A stretch of DNA of 64,000 nt from Branchiostoma floridae (lineage: Eukaryota; Chordata; Leptocardii; Amphioxiformes; Branchiostomatidae): assembly GCF_000003815.2 (NCBI RefSeq), contig NC_049985.1, positions 7,690,066 through 7,754,065 of the forward strand. Direction: 5' to 3'. Positions 11,701 to 19,993 of this stretch are shown in pieces (position 1 is the first letter of the stretch; each line of letters begins with the position of its first letter). A model generated the notes under the pieces. It saw only the letters and a program-made list of their open reading frames with translations, made no database searches and was not told where the DNA came from. The translations under genes and the position numbers were made by a program.

Positions 11701-14700
11701 TCCAGGCCGTGCCCGGCTGTGGACTGCGGTGCACCGTGTCCGGCATTGAGTCAGTTCTCCAGGCCAGCAGCCAATCAGTGGACAGCAGTAACCATAGTAA
11801 CATGGTCAACACTGATGGTAGACAGACCTCTGCTGAGGACACCCCCGCCATCATAGAGCCACCTGCGGCTATTGGTGAGATGATACTGTCATTCAGTTAA
11901 GTTTCTGTGCATATGCATAGTCCAGTAACACACCAGCTTCAAAGGCACACAGCACGGCAGCAGCTGGTTATATTACACTGAACGACCTGTCACACCTAAC
12001 TTTTGCACATCTATCTGTAAGTGTTCTTTAGAACTATCCTGCGAAGATGCCCCTACTGTGCTTGGTGATAACAAATTCCACTCTACGATAGTTCTGGAAA
12101 AATACAAATCACATCACTCCGAGGTTGGTAACTCTAGTACAAGGCTTTCTCCAGTTTTAAATTCCTTGTCGTCCTTCTCATTGATACGGGGCCAACGCTG
12201 TTGATTTTCCTTGTAAAATCTGTCATTTTAAGCCATGAAAACACATTTTCATCATTTTATGTACTGAAGTTCAGATTTTTGGGACGGGTGGGGTGAAATT
12301 TTTGTCCATTCGTACAATAAAATTTCTGACCCAGGATGGAGGGATGGCTGCTCTAGTATTTGAAGGCATGACTATGATGATGATGATGATGATAACGACT
12401 TCCATCCCACCCCTGCAGAGCCCCAGGGCGCGGCGGCCCCGCAGGAGTACCGTATCCTGGTGGGGAACAGGGAGTGGATGCAGCGCAACGGCATCAGCGT
12501 CAGGGACGAGGTGGACGAGACCATGAAGGAGCACGAAGAGAAGGGACAGACTGCAGTTCTCATCTCTATTGATGGTGAGTGGACCCCAAAAAAATTACGG
12601 CTCTTAGTGGCAAATGTGCAGATGTTGGCACACTGTTGCACCAAACCCATGTATTTGGCACCCTTTTTGTGGTGGTGTCACTCCACCGTCATGGTGGGTA
12701 TATCATGTAAAGTGCCTTTCCCAAGGGCACAGGATTGGGGCATGGCGAGTATCGAACTCTGGACCTACCAATCTGACTCCAATGCTCCAGCCATTGCCAT
12801 GTCAGTATCAAGTTTCTAGCTGTATGGTCAGGAGTTGAATCCAGATGTAGCATGCATAGTCCAGTGGTTAGTGATCCTGCCTCTGGTCAAAGATGTTAGG
12901 AGGACCTTTTTTTTCTAAAGTTTGTAACTGTGAGACTAGCATTGTTGCAAGATAGTATGGTGGTAAAGTCTGCCATCTCAGATTGTGTATGTGGTGAATG
13001 TTTGTGTAGTCTTGGCTGTTGTACTTGATGAAGAGGAGGATTTCAGCTTGAGTCTTCCCCCTCAGATACGCTGGTTGGGATGATCACAGTGACAGACACA
13101 GATTGTGTATGTGGTAAATGTTTGTATAGTCTTGGCTGTTGTTATACTTGATGAAGAGGAGGATTTCAGCTTGACTTGTCCCCCTCAGATGTGCTGGTGG
13201 GGATGATCGCGGTGGCAGACACAGTGAAGTTGAACACGGACAATCTAGCAGTAGTGTTAGCAATCTCAGATTGTATTTGTGGTAGATGCTTGTATAGTCT
13301 TGGCTGTTGTTATACTTGATGAAGAGGAGGATTTCAGCTTGAGTGTTCCCCCTCAGGTACGCTGGTGGGAATGATCGCGGTGGCAGACACGGTGAAGTCG
13401 GAGGCTGCGCTGGCTGTCTACACGCTGAAGAGGATGGGTCTGGACGTGTATCTACTGACAGGAGACAACAAGAGGACGGCCAGAGCCATCGCCAAACAAG
13501 TAGGGGCAGAATTCCTTGCTTGTTTTGTGTAAAAAGAAAGCTAGGAATCCTATCATTTCACTTTGCATTATGGCAAGCTCAAAGAAGTTTTAATCATAGA
13601 ATGGAACCAGTTACCCTTAAGTATACTAGGAGCATTGTCCCTAGATAGCTTTTATCAGTCAGATGTGCAAACGTTAGTGTGACAGGTCGTTCAGTGTATA
13701 TAACCAGCTGCTGCTGGGCTGTGTGCCTGCAAAGCTGGTATGTTGCGCCAAAGGGTGGTTATACCGGCTACATAACATGTAGACACAGATTCAGATACAG
13801 ATGCAGATACAGAAACAATGTGTCTATCATAAAAGCCATTCTGTCCTGTTGTCTGAATAAGCAAAATGGCTGTTGCATAGAAAGGCAAGCCTCCTCATTA
13901 TCGTATGGTCCTCTTCCAGGTGGGTATCACACAGGTGTTTGCAGAGGTGCTGCCCTCCCACAAGGTGGCCAAGATCCAGCAGGTGCAGGCGCAGAACCGG
14001 GTGGTGGCCATGGTGGGAGACGGCGTGAACGACTCGCCGGCGCTGGCTCAGGCGGACGTGGGGATCGCCATCGGAACGGGGACGGACGTGGCGGTGGAGG
14101 CTGCAGATGTGGTGCTGATCAGGGTGGGTGTTGTGGGCACTGTGCATGGGAATACTCTGTACACAGAAGCACTTGGTACGCAGAAGCACTTACATTATTT
14201 TTTGCCGTTGTGCCTTTGAAAGTGTTTGTTGAAAATTGTTCTACATGTGTGTTTTACTGGTAGTCCTAATCTCATTAACAAGGATTCTGGAAGTATTTCA
14301 AGAATGTTAGCGATGTGCTGACGCTTCCCCCCTCCCCCCCTCTCCTTGTGACCTCAGAATGACCTGCTGGATGTGGTGGCTGCCATGGACCTGTCCCGTC
14401 ACACAGTTAGGCGGATCAGACTCAACTTTGTCTTTGCTCTCATCTACAACATGATCGGAGTTCCCATAGCTGCAGGTAGGACAGTTTATGCGTTTTTTTC
14501 ACATCAGAAATGTCAATCTACATATCATCATCATCTGGCTATGTGCTTACACACAATGGGGGTTATACTGCCCTTTTTGGGGTGACATACCCTTTTGCTG
14601 GCTAATTACAAGACGGATGCACCAGCTCTCCCGTCCACACAACTTAAATTGGAACAAAAAGATAACTTTTCTTCCCTTCCTTCTTGCCTTCGGTGCTCAG

Positions 14701-17002
14701 CAGGATTTCCAAATCCAGGGGACAGAAAAAGAATTCAAGCTGGCTAGAACACTGTGTTGTACCATTACTAAAAGTTTATTTTTCTTTGCTGTTTCAGGTG
14801 TTTTCCTGCCCGTTGGGTTTGTGTTGATGCCGTGGATGGCCTCAGCCGCCATGGCTGCATCCTCCGTCTCCGTGGTAACATCCTCGCTCTTCCTCAAGTT
14901 GTGAGTATCGCATTACATTTCCTCAGGTTATGTACACACACTGCTGACCAAATCATGACAACACAGGAATGGACAAGTTTGCCCCTAGAAAATTTACTTG
15001 CCTGCACCAGCTTTTCACTTGCCCGAAATTTGAATGACCCTTTTCTATGTATTTTCACTTCTAACAATGGAATTCTTTTATTTTGGGAGAGTCCCACTCA
15101 TAAAAAAATCTTACTTGCCCGATCAGGCACGTGGGGTTGGACATGCAATTGTCTGATTGGCACTTTCACGAGTGGACTTGTCGAACCCTGCAACACACAA
15201 AATCTACGTTATCACTTTGATTTCTGGCATCCTGAGCTCAAACAATGAAGATACTAGCTTGACTGTCTTAATAAAGACAGTTAAGCAGGTATCTCACTGG
15301 ACTGTGACATATTGTGCTAGGAAATTGTGCCAACTTTGCAAATATTCCCTTGCGCTGACAATTCAAACGACACACAGATAAAATAGTTGACCTCTGCAAA
15401 GAAAGCCCGGAATGTCAGCTTTTCAGATTCGGCTCCAGATACAAGATTGATTGAAGCTGAAACTGAAAAAATGACATTACAGTACTGCTCAATCACTGAG
15501 ATTGCGAATATAGTTATCAGATACAAGATAAATAAAAACTAACTTTATTGGAATTTGTGGCAATTGTGGTGATTTGCACCATTTTGCGAATTGCAAATGT
15601 TTTGAAAAATTCACAATATTGGATGGCAAAATGCGCCACTCTGTGATGATTGATGCTGGGTGGTACCATTTTGTGACTGCCTGGCACAATTTGGTGCAAT
15701 ACAGTAAAAGAGATACCTACATTACTTAGATCGGTAGTTGTAAGTGTAGGTTAGTGTTCACTGACATTCATTCTTGATGGAGATGTTGGCCTGCTTTTAA
15801 CAAAATACTCAGCTGTCTTTTACCAACACTACAAGGTATAGCAAGCCCAGTCAGCACAGCTTACGCACCATGTACCTGGAGGATGTTCGCAACTTCCGAA
15901 CCTACCGGCAAATCACGCAGCAGAGGAGCGTAGAGCGCTTGACCGACTGTGACGTAGACGTGACAGAACTGACAGAGATGACAGACTTGATCTCTCGCGA
16001 ACCAGAGATCCAAACGATCATACTTAAGGACGAGATCGGAGACTACATGTACCGACGACTGACTCCGCACTTCACAGTGACAAGAGTGTAACATGACTGG
16101 TACAGTACCACAGACTGCCTGACGGAGGAAAATGACTTTAGCACTGTAGAACACTCTGTAGGCTCCTGGAGTAGTTTCTAGTTAACCACTGTGACCACAA
16201 TGTAACTACTGTGTGCTTAGAGTTTAGAGTACAATGACTGACATGACATGATTGTAGAATGGTAGCACTTTTGGGAATGGACCATTGGAAAATGTGGTGA
16301 AACCAAGAAAACACCTGTCAATATTTCAATCCTCTAGTACAAACTTCCCTGCCCCATCTTGCAGAGGAACCTGACCCTAAAGATTCCCTCAAGACAAATG
16401 CCCCCACCCCCACCCCAAGAAATTGAAGATTCAATGGTCTGTACTCGGGGTGGGCTCTAACTCATAACTAGTAATAGGATCTCCTTTTAGAGAGGACTAA
16501 GCTCTGCTCAGATTGTACACTTTTGTCTCTATTCCTGCAATTGTGCACTATAACTACAGTAGTTTTAGTTTCTTTCCCTTTGTAGTACAAATTGTATTCT
16601 TGTTGTGTATTCCCACTATTTTGTGTATATTTATATAGTTTTGAAGCAATGTCAACACAAAAGAAACAGTTGATGCTGTTGCCAGCATGTGCATGTCTAC
16701 TTCTGTATGTACTCTTTTCTAATTTTTGGCTCACTTTTTTTTACCTCAGCTGGCGCAAGACGGATCCCGACACGTTGGAGCGACCAATCATGTCATCAGG
16801 CGATGTGTTTGTCACTGTTGGATCAGAAGAGCCTGTGGTGGAGTCCCCGCGGGAAACCGTGTTAGACTCGATCAAGAGGAACATCAGCCAGATCTCGCTG
16901 GATCGCAAGAGCAATGGATCTGCTGGATCCAACAGAACGCTGGATCGCAAAAGTTTGTTAGAGGGAGAAGATGAGGGAGACTATGGTGATTCTTATCTTT
17001 GA
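1554..17002 (+). CDS. ATP7: Copper-transporting P1B-type ATPase (ATP7A/ATP7B orthologue), 5' end missing
   Basis: Copper-exporting ATPase of the trans-Golgi and plasma membrane; it loads cuproenzymes and removes excess Cu(I). Exons by splice sites and homology: 1554-2724, 3474-3722 (alternative 4345-4488), 5027-5190, 5665-5826, 6036-6109, 6278-6431, 7163-7396, 7868-7959, 8520-8677, 9082-9206, 9561-9695, 10033-10088, 10432-10573, 10990-11172, 11664-11874, 12419-12574, 13357-13499, 13920-14123, 14358-14475, 14798-14900, then 15836-16091 or 16750-17002. All phases agree; with the distal last exon they sum to 4287 nt (1428 residues and a stop). Domain order: metal-binding HMA domains, TM1-4, actuator domain (LITGES), TM5, CPC in TM6, [19 protein letters not shown]7-8, cytosolic tail. 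At least seven HMA domains are visible against six in vertebrates. The start codon and promoter are outside the window. Confidence 0.95.
3392..3442 (+). repeat. Partial duplicate of ATP7 exon 3474 start
   Basis: The text AATGTCCCAGAAGCCTGGTG... closely repeats 3489-3545, with a small internal gap, and would encode [13 protein letters not shown] against [15 protein letters not shown] in the real exon. It is intronic, sits about 95 bp upstream, and stops matching before the metal-binding motif. Confidence 0.75.
3474..3722 (+). CDS. ATP7: ATP7 exon: first half of HMA5 (version A)
   Basis: Phase 1 to phase 1, 249 nt. A basic linker ([13 protein letters not shown]) precedes [27 protein letters not shown], the beta1-alpha1 half with the Cu-binding cysteines. 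The second half of the fold is encoded by 5027-5190. The acceptor is CTCTCTTCAG and the donor G|GTTAGA. The sequence corresponds closely to vertebrate ATP7 HMA5. A degraded copy of the exon's start lies about 95 bp upstream (3392-3442). Confidence 0.88.
4345..4488 (+). CDS. ATP7: ATP7 duplicate exon: first half of HMA5 (version B), probably alternative
   Basis: A strong pyrimidine tract (about 4255-4330) and CAG at 4342-4344 open a 144-nt frame. It encodes a basic linker ([13 protein letters not shown]) and [26 protein letters not shown], ending CCA G|GTCTAC. Start and end phases (1-1) are the same as in exon 3474-3722, and it carries the same HMA half. Either exon joins in frame to 5027-5190 to complete one domain. 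If both were used, the protein would carry an orphan half domain. I infer mutually exclusive or cassette use. The donor GTCTAC is weak, so a decaying duplicate is also possible. Confidence 0.72.
5027..6109 (+). CDS. ATP7: ATP7 exons: HMA5 second half, HMA6, linker to membrane domain
   Basis: Three exons. 5027-5190 ([20 protein letters not shown]...) completes HMA5 and ends in phase 0 at GCA|GTAAGA. 5665-5826 encodes HMA6 with ITGMTCSSC. 6036-6109 finishes HMA6 (ELGFDASL) and starts the linker toward TM1. In this family, HMA5 and HMA6 are the two domains nearest the membrane and are the ones needed for transport. Both retain the paired cysteines here. Confidence 0.92.
6278..7396 (+). CDS. ATP7: ATP7 exons: transmembrane helices 1-4
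   Basis: 6278-6431 encodes [19 protein letters not shown] (TM1) and the start of TM2. 7163-7396 encodes [36 protein letters not shown] (TM3), and [19 protein letters not shown] (TM4). The GG kink and the NMDVL block are hallmarks of copper-type P1B ATPases. The intron between the exons (6432-7162) contains a minus-strand LINE fragment. Confidence 0.93.
6470..6727 (-). mobile_element. LINE 3'-end fragment (reverse transcriptase C-terminus)
   Basis: The minus strand encodes [17 protein letters not shown], then [19 protein letters not shown] and [18 protein letters not shown]. This is the conserved C-terminal block of many animal LINE endonuclease-reverse transcriptases (W-GHV ... [16 protein letters not shown]). 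It is a fragment in ATP7 intron 6432-7162 and a different family from the 1-528 piece as far as can be judged. Confidence 0.85.
7868..9206 (+). CDS. ATP7: ATP7 exons: actuator (A) domain
   Basis: Exons 7868-7959 ([17 protein letters not shown]), 8520-8677 and 9082-9206. The second contains [10 protein letters not shown] and LITGESMPV, the TGE dephosphorylation loop. The third gives [18 protein letters not shown] and [15 protein letters not shown]. Phases are 0 to 2, 2 to 1 and 1 to 0. An imperfect copy of the 8520 acceptor and exon start lies at about 8400-8441. Confidence 0.93.
8400..8441 (+). repeat. Partial duplicate of ATP7 exon 8520 acceptor and start
   Basis: CTACAGTGAGCAGCAGAACG... 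repeats 8514-8554 (CTACAGTGAGCAGCAGATCG...) almost exactly for about 30 bases, including the splice acceptor. It lies 114 bp upstream of the true site. Confidence 0.75.
9561..10573 (+). CDS. ATP7: ATP7 exons: TM5, TM6 with the CPC copper site
   Basis: Exons 9561-9695 ([17 protein letters not shown] and TM5), 10033-10088 (short loop ending AVQFAFR) and 10432-10573. The last encodes [20 protein letters not shown], in which the CPC triplet is the intramembrane Cu(I) ligand, followed by [16 protein letters not shown]. Splice phases are consistent throughout. Confidence 0.94.
10990..13499 (+). CDS. ATP7: ATP7 exons: phosphorylation and nucleotide-binding domains
   Basis: 10990-11172 has [16 protein letters not shown], with the Asp that is phosphorylated during transport, and [10 protein letters not shown], where SEHP is the nucleotide-domain motif altered in many Wilson disease alleles. 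11664-11874 has DFQAVPGCG and then a poorly conserved insert rich in Ser/Asn. 12419-12574 encodes [12 protein letters not shown]. 13357-13499 encodes [13 protein letters not shown] and [15 protein letters not shown]. Partial tandem copies of the exon starts precede both 11664 and 13357. Confidence 0.94.
11565..11690 (+). repeat. Tandem duplication of ATP7 exon 11664 acceptor
   Basis: Two units about 69 bp apart both read T-GTACTT-CAC-TTGCTGT-...CCTGTACTAG|ATGCT-TG. The second is the functional acceptor at 11663. The first (acceptor about 11597) continues for about 20 exon-like bases and then diverges. Confidence 0.75.
11951..12138 (-). mobile_element. LINE 3' tail, GATACA-type family (copy 1)
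   Basis: Read on the minus strand, it matches the copies at 13655, 46595 and 62120: CAGAACTATCG-AGAGTGGAA..., then ...GTGCAAAAGTTAGGTGTGACAGG..., then TATAACCAGCTGCTGCCG. It is truncated before the terminal GATACA repeats. Confidence 0.75.
12140..12350 (+). mobile_element. Small hAT-like element (CAGGGCTGTCTCCAG family), diverged copy
   Basis: It shares with the copies at 30254, 35082, 39068 and 48203 the internal text TTGTTGATTTTCCTTGT-AAATCTGTCATTTTAAG..., TTTTTGGGACGG-TGGGGTGAAATTTT, and a GGATGGAGGGATGG-like end. The terminal repeats are worn. Confidence 0.65.
12585..12830. repeat. SINE-like dispersed repeat with tRNA-like end (copy 1)
   Basis: It shares with 24650-24795 the blocks GTGCAGAT-TTGGCACAC, GTCACTCCACCG and GTAAAGTGCCTTTCCCAAG. 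The part after this (GCGAGTATCGAACTCTGGACC...CCAGCCATTGCC) looks like the antisense of a tRNA-derived B-box region. The family name is not known to me. Confidence 0.55.
12980..13400 (+). repeat. Triplicated intron end plus ATP7 exon 13357 start
   Basis: Three units each run GATTGT-T-TGTGGT..., TAGTCTTGGCTGTTGT-ACTTGATGAAGAGGAGGATTT..., CCCCTCAG and then 45-60 bases of exon (CTGGTGGG-ATGATCGCGGTGGCAGACAC). The acceptors are at about 13067, 13188 and 13356; only the third leads into the complete exon. The first two units diverge or stop shortly after the exon start. Confidence 0.85.
13655..13815 (+). mobile_element. LINE 3' tail, GATACA-type family (copy 2)
   Basis: AGATGTGCAAACGTTAGTG, TATAACCAGCTGCTGCTG, CTGCAAAGCTGG, GGTTATACCGGCTACAT and a degenerate (GATACA)n end at about 13790-13815. 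It matches the copies at 37170, 46595 and 62120 and is intronic in ATP7. Confidence 0.75.
13920..14900 (+). CDS. ATP7: ATP7 exons: hinge, TM7 and TM8
   Basis: 13920-14123 encodes [28 protein letters not shown] and [11 protein letters not shown], the hinge/Mg-binding block. 14358-14475 encodes [19 protein letters not shown] (TM7). 14798-14900 encodes [16 protein letters not shown] (TM8), with the MxxxS motif of copper pumps, and ends LFLK TT|GTGAGT in phase 2, the branch point for the two alternative tails. Confidence 0.94.
15836..16091 (+). CDS. ATP7: ATP7 alternative proximal last exon
   Basis: A phase-2 acceptor (CTACAAG) opens a frame beginning [17 protein letters not shown] and ending [12 protein letters not shown]-stop, 84 residues after the junction. 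It starts like the post-TM8 linker of vertebrate ATP7A (YRKP) but then diverges. It lacks a dileucine and instead has two YxxPhi tripeptides (YRQI, YRRL). I saw no AATAAA before the next exon at 16750. A weak donor (GT|GTAACA at 16088) would turn it into an in-frame 252-nt cassette, so use as a terminal exon is not proven. Confidence 0.68.
16750..17002 (+). CDS. ATP7: ATP7 distal last exon with dileucine signal
   Basis: A phase-2 acceptor (TTTACCTCAG) opens [46 protein letters not shown], and ends [20 protein letters not shown]-stop. It aligns with the tails of vertebrate ATP7A and ATP7B, including DRKSLL (16943-16960), equivalent to the DKHSLL/DKWSLL endocytic [DE]xxxLL signals. This is the ancestral tail. 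The exon end, stop and 3' UTR start are tandemly duplicated at 17094-17228. Confidence 0.88.
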
Positions 17003-17228
17003 ATTATGATAATGTTATGATAATATTCATATTTCTATTTGCACTGTCAGAGTTCTATGACATTGTAGTACCTAAAACCACTCTGCTTGAATAGAGGGAG
17101 AAGATGAGGTGGACTATGGTGATTCTTATCTTTGAGTTATGATAATATTATGATATTATTCATATTTCTATTTGCACTGTCAGAGTTCTATGACATTGTA
17201 GTACCTAAAACCACTCTGCTTGAATCAT
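16960..17228 (+). repeat. Tandem duplication across the ATP7 stop codon
   Basis: 16960-17093 and 17094-17228 are nearly identical, about 134 bp each. Both contain GAGGGAGAAGATGAGG..., TATGGTGATTCTTATCTTTGA and the following AT-rich 3' UTR text. The second copy is downstream of the working stop at 17002 and is not translated. Confidence 0.9.
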
Positions 17229-18168
17229 ACTACACTCACTCACTCATGGCCCATGACCACGTAGGGGCTCCACGACAGCCAGCTGCTGTGATCTTTACCC
17301 ATCTATACTAAATGTGCAACTTGCTGATTTGACATTGTGGATGAAATGTTTTTTTAAGTGTACAAAGACAATGTGAAAGAATGTTGGGGCAAGATGTAAA
17401 TGTACTATAAAGAATGGACTGTCATTTGTTTGTCCAGTATATTTTGTGAAATTTATCATACGATGGTATTAAAACAAGGCTTCTGAAACGAGTCAGTCCT
17501 CTGACAGAGAAGACAAATTCTATATTTGAAACAAGTTAAGATAAACTTTAGAGAAAATGTAGTACATGTAAGCTGAGGCAGGATGTGGCATACACTAGAC
17601 ACTATACAAGTTATGTACACCTTTGTGGCAAATACTCATGCACCTACATTGTACTGTACACTGTCTTTTATTGTGTTGAATTTACATGTATCATTGGTGT
17701 AGCACTCCCTACTCAAGTATGCTACTGTTGACTGAACTGTGAACGCATGAACATTGTATATTGTAGTAGAAGCAACCATTTTGTGGCACACATGACCTCG
17801 AACGCGATCGACGGCTGTTCCCTGGCCGGTTATATTCCTCTGGCCGGCTTACTCCTCTATTTGTTCCATTTCTACAATTTTCCAGCGATCCGGAGTCTGG
17901 TAGAGACTAAACATTTCCCAGGTAGGGCCAACTGTGGATCTATTGCAGTTAACCTTTGCTTTAATGATATGTGTTAATGTATGTTCATGCTTTCAAGATG
18001 GCATTGATGACAAGCTTCCTTCTGAGGTACAGTTATATGTTCAAACATGTCAGAGCTAAAACCTCCAATATTTAGGTTGTGTTTTAGAACCAGGAGACCA
18101 GATGTGCTTTATTGCCAACAGCATACAAAACATCCGAAAATAATTTCATCAGGTTGGTAGAACATATA
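17003..18168 (+). other. Probable ATP7 3' UTR
   Basis: AT-rich, with no coding frame of note, following the distal last exon. It begins with the second copy of the stop-region duplication. The first canonical AATAAA motifs on this strand that I noticed are at about 18778 and 18829, so the UTR may run past the fold-back element at 18169-18426. Confidence 0.45.
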
Positions 18169-18426
18169 GGACATAAGAATTTTCTCTTACACAACCAGTT
18201 TTTCTCACCTGCTGACGTTTGAACCAGTGATGAACCGGGACGAAGGGGGGTACAAGCTCAGCCACATTTGGGATAGTGTTCTTGCCGCTAAAGCGCCACC
18301 TACATCAGCTACATATAGCGGCAAGAAGCAGAACTCCAGTTAGAAGCTCTGAGTAAGATGTCTGACAGACATCGAAACGTCAGCAGGTGAGAAAAACTGG
18401 TTGTGTAAGAGGAAATTCTTATGTCC
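18169..18426. mobile_element. Fold-back element (MITE) with about 50-bp terminal inverted repeats
   Basis: GGACATAAGAATTTTCTCTT...CACCTGCTGACGTTT at the left is the reverse complement of AAACGTCAGCAGGTG...AAGAGGAAATTCTTATGTCC at the right, with few mismatches. The 160-bp centre has its own inner inverted repeat (CTTGCCGCTA / TAGCGGCAAG). There is no coding capacity. Confidence 0.85.
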
Positions 18427-18828
18427 AGCATACAAAACACAAATCTTAGTGCGTCTCATGTACATATTCAACAAAAGCTTGATAAAAGTATCAATATCTC
18501 ATTGGTTTGACATTTGTGTATTTTATTGCTTCAAAAATAGCTGTCAATGCAATATTTTTCTGCAAGCAATGCAAGACATAATGTCATTATCAATTGTTCA
18601 GATAGTTAGTTGAAGACTGTCCTACTGAGGGGAACATTTTTATTGATAGCACTTCTGTACTTTTGTTGTGATATGAAGATACATTTTGCATATAGAATAT
18701 AACCTACAAGCCTGATTTAAAATTTGACTTGATTGTATTATAAGGTTACAGATTACAGGGTAAGGATATGGGTGAGAAATAAAGATGAAAAAATCAGATG
18801 TGTATAGTATTGATGACAGGAAAACTGC

Positions 18829-18834
18829 AAATAA
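18829..18834 (+). terminator. Candidate poly(A) signal for ATP7
   Basis: AATAAA in an AT-rich context 1.8 kb after the distal stop; another copy lies at 18778-18783. It is assigned by motif only, and other motifs further on (for example near 19039) are possible. Confidence 0.3.
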
Positions 18835-19730
18835 AATCTTGATCTTTAGAATGTCAGACTTGTCTTGTTAGATGTTATATATTAGTATGTACAAAATGTG
18901 TATTTTACAATCATTACATTTCATATTATTCGGTAACGTTAAAGCCACATCAGTTTTTATATAGATTACATGATCAAGTATGATTAGAGAGATTGTAGAA
19001 AAAGATTAACTTTCAACATGAAAGGATCATAAATGTTGGAATAAAACAGTCAACTAGTCTTGTATTATTGACTGATTCAGCTGTCATCTGTATTTGCTTA
19101 TTCTATCAATCGCAAATGGACGAATAGCATTATTTTTTTAAATATGGAGCAACAGGGCTAAAACTATTGCAAGAAGTATTCGGCAAAGATAAGGCCACAG
19201 CAAGTAAATTTTATGGATCAGTGCGCACAAAAATCTTTACGAACGGTTCAAGATTTCAGTCGCACTGCTTTTATTTTACCCCTACGTCATATGTAGAAAT
19301 ACTGTACCCTGCGGCCTCAATCTTAAGGGGATCCGCCAGTCAATCCGCCATGCAAATTGATGGTCCTGGCAGTTTTGAGGTGGGTGTGACAGGGGGGGGG
19401 TTCTACTTTGTGATTAGGGCCAAAAAGCTGAGTTTGTGTGGTTTTTAGGGGGTATAAAGTTGGGACTTTTTTTGTCCTAGCACATGGCCCCCTCACGGGG
19501 TTGTGGTGCGGTTTTGATGTCATGGGTCAATCTTTCAGTTTCCCGGAAGTTTTCACCGTTAGATTCATGCCGAAATGTGATTTGTCGGATAGCTGAGATG
19601 TCGGGCTTTCATATGATGGTATGTTTGTGTGCCAGTAACGTCAGAAAGTTGAGTTATTAACAGTTGCTTTCTCCTCTTTTTTGTACAGGGAACCATTGTT
19701 TAGAGGCTGCAAATTGAATCACCTGCGGAT

Positions 19731-19993
19731 ACCCTTAAGGTGCACTCTCTCTGCACTTGGGGCACCGGTGCGGCACTATATATGGGGTTTGTTCACTGTT
19801 GCACTGTTTCGGTTACTTTCACCACTTTAAATAATTTAGATATTGCGTAATACGCAAAAGCATGGCTTAGAAGACAACAATATACACAAAACGAAAGAAA
19901 ATTCGTTCTTTATCTCTGAAATTCGTTGAGTCATCCACGAACCCCGCAGTGCCGCACTGGTGCCGCAAGTGCAGTGAGAGTCCACCTTTGGGT
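19731..19993. mobile_element. Fold-back element (MITE)
   Basis: The left end ACCCTTAAGGTGCACTCTC...GCACCGGTGCGGCAC is the reverse complement, with mismatches, of the right end GTGCCGCACTGGTGCCGC...GAGTCCACCTTTGGGT. The inverted repeats are about 50 bp around a 160-bp AT-rich centre. It is non-coding. Confidence 0.8.

Noticed and set aside
13679-14263. 194-residue plus-strand frame overlapping the ATP7 hinge exon
   Set aside because: Out of frame with [12 protein letters not shown], and its first half is LINE tail sequence.
19167-19448. 93-residue frame between ATP7 and FUT
   Set aside because: No homology recognised and it runs through a G homopolymer; length is within chance expectation.
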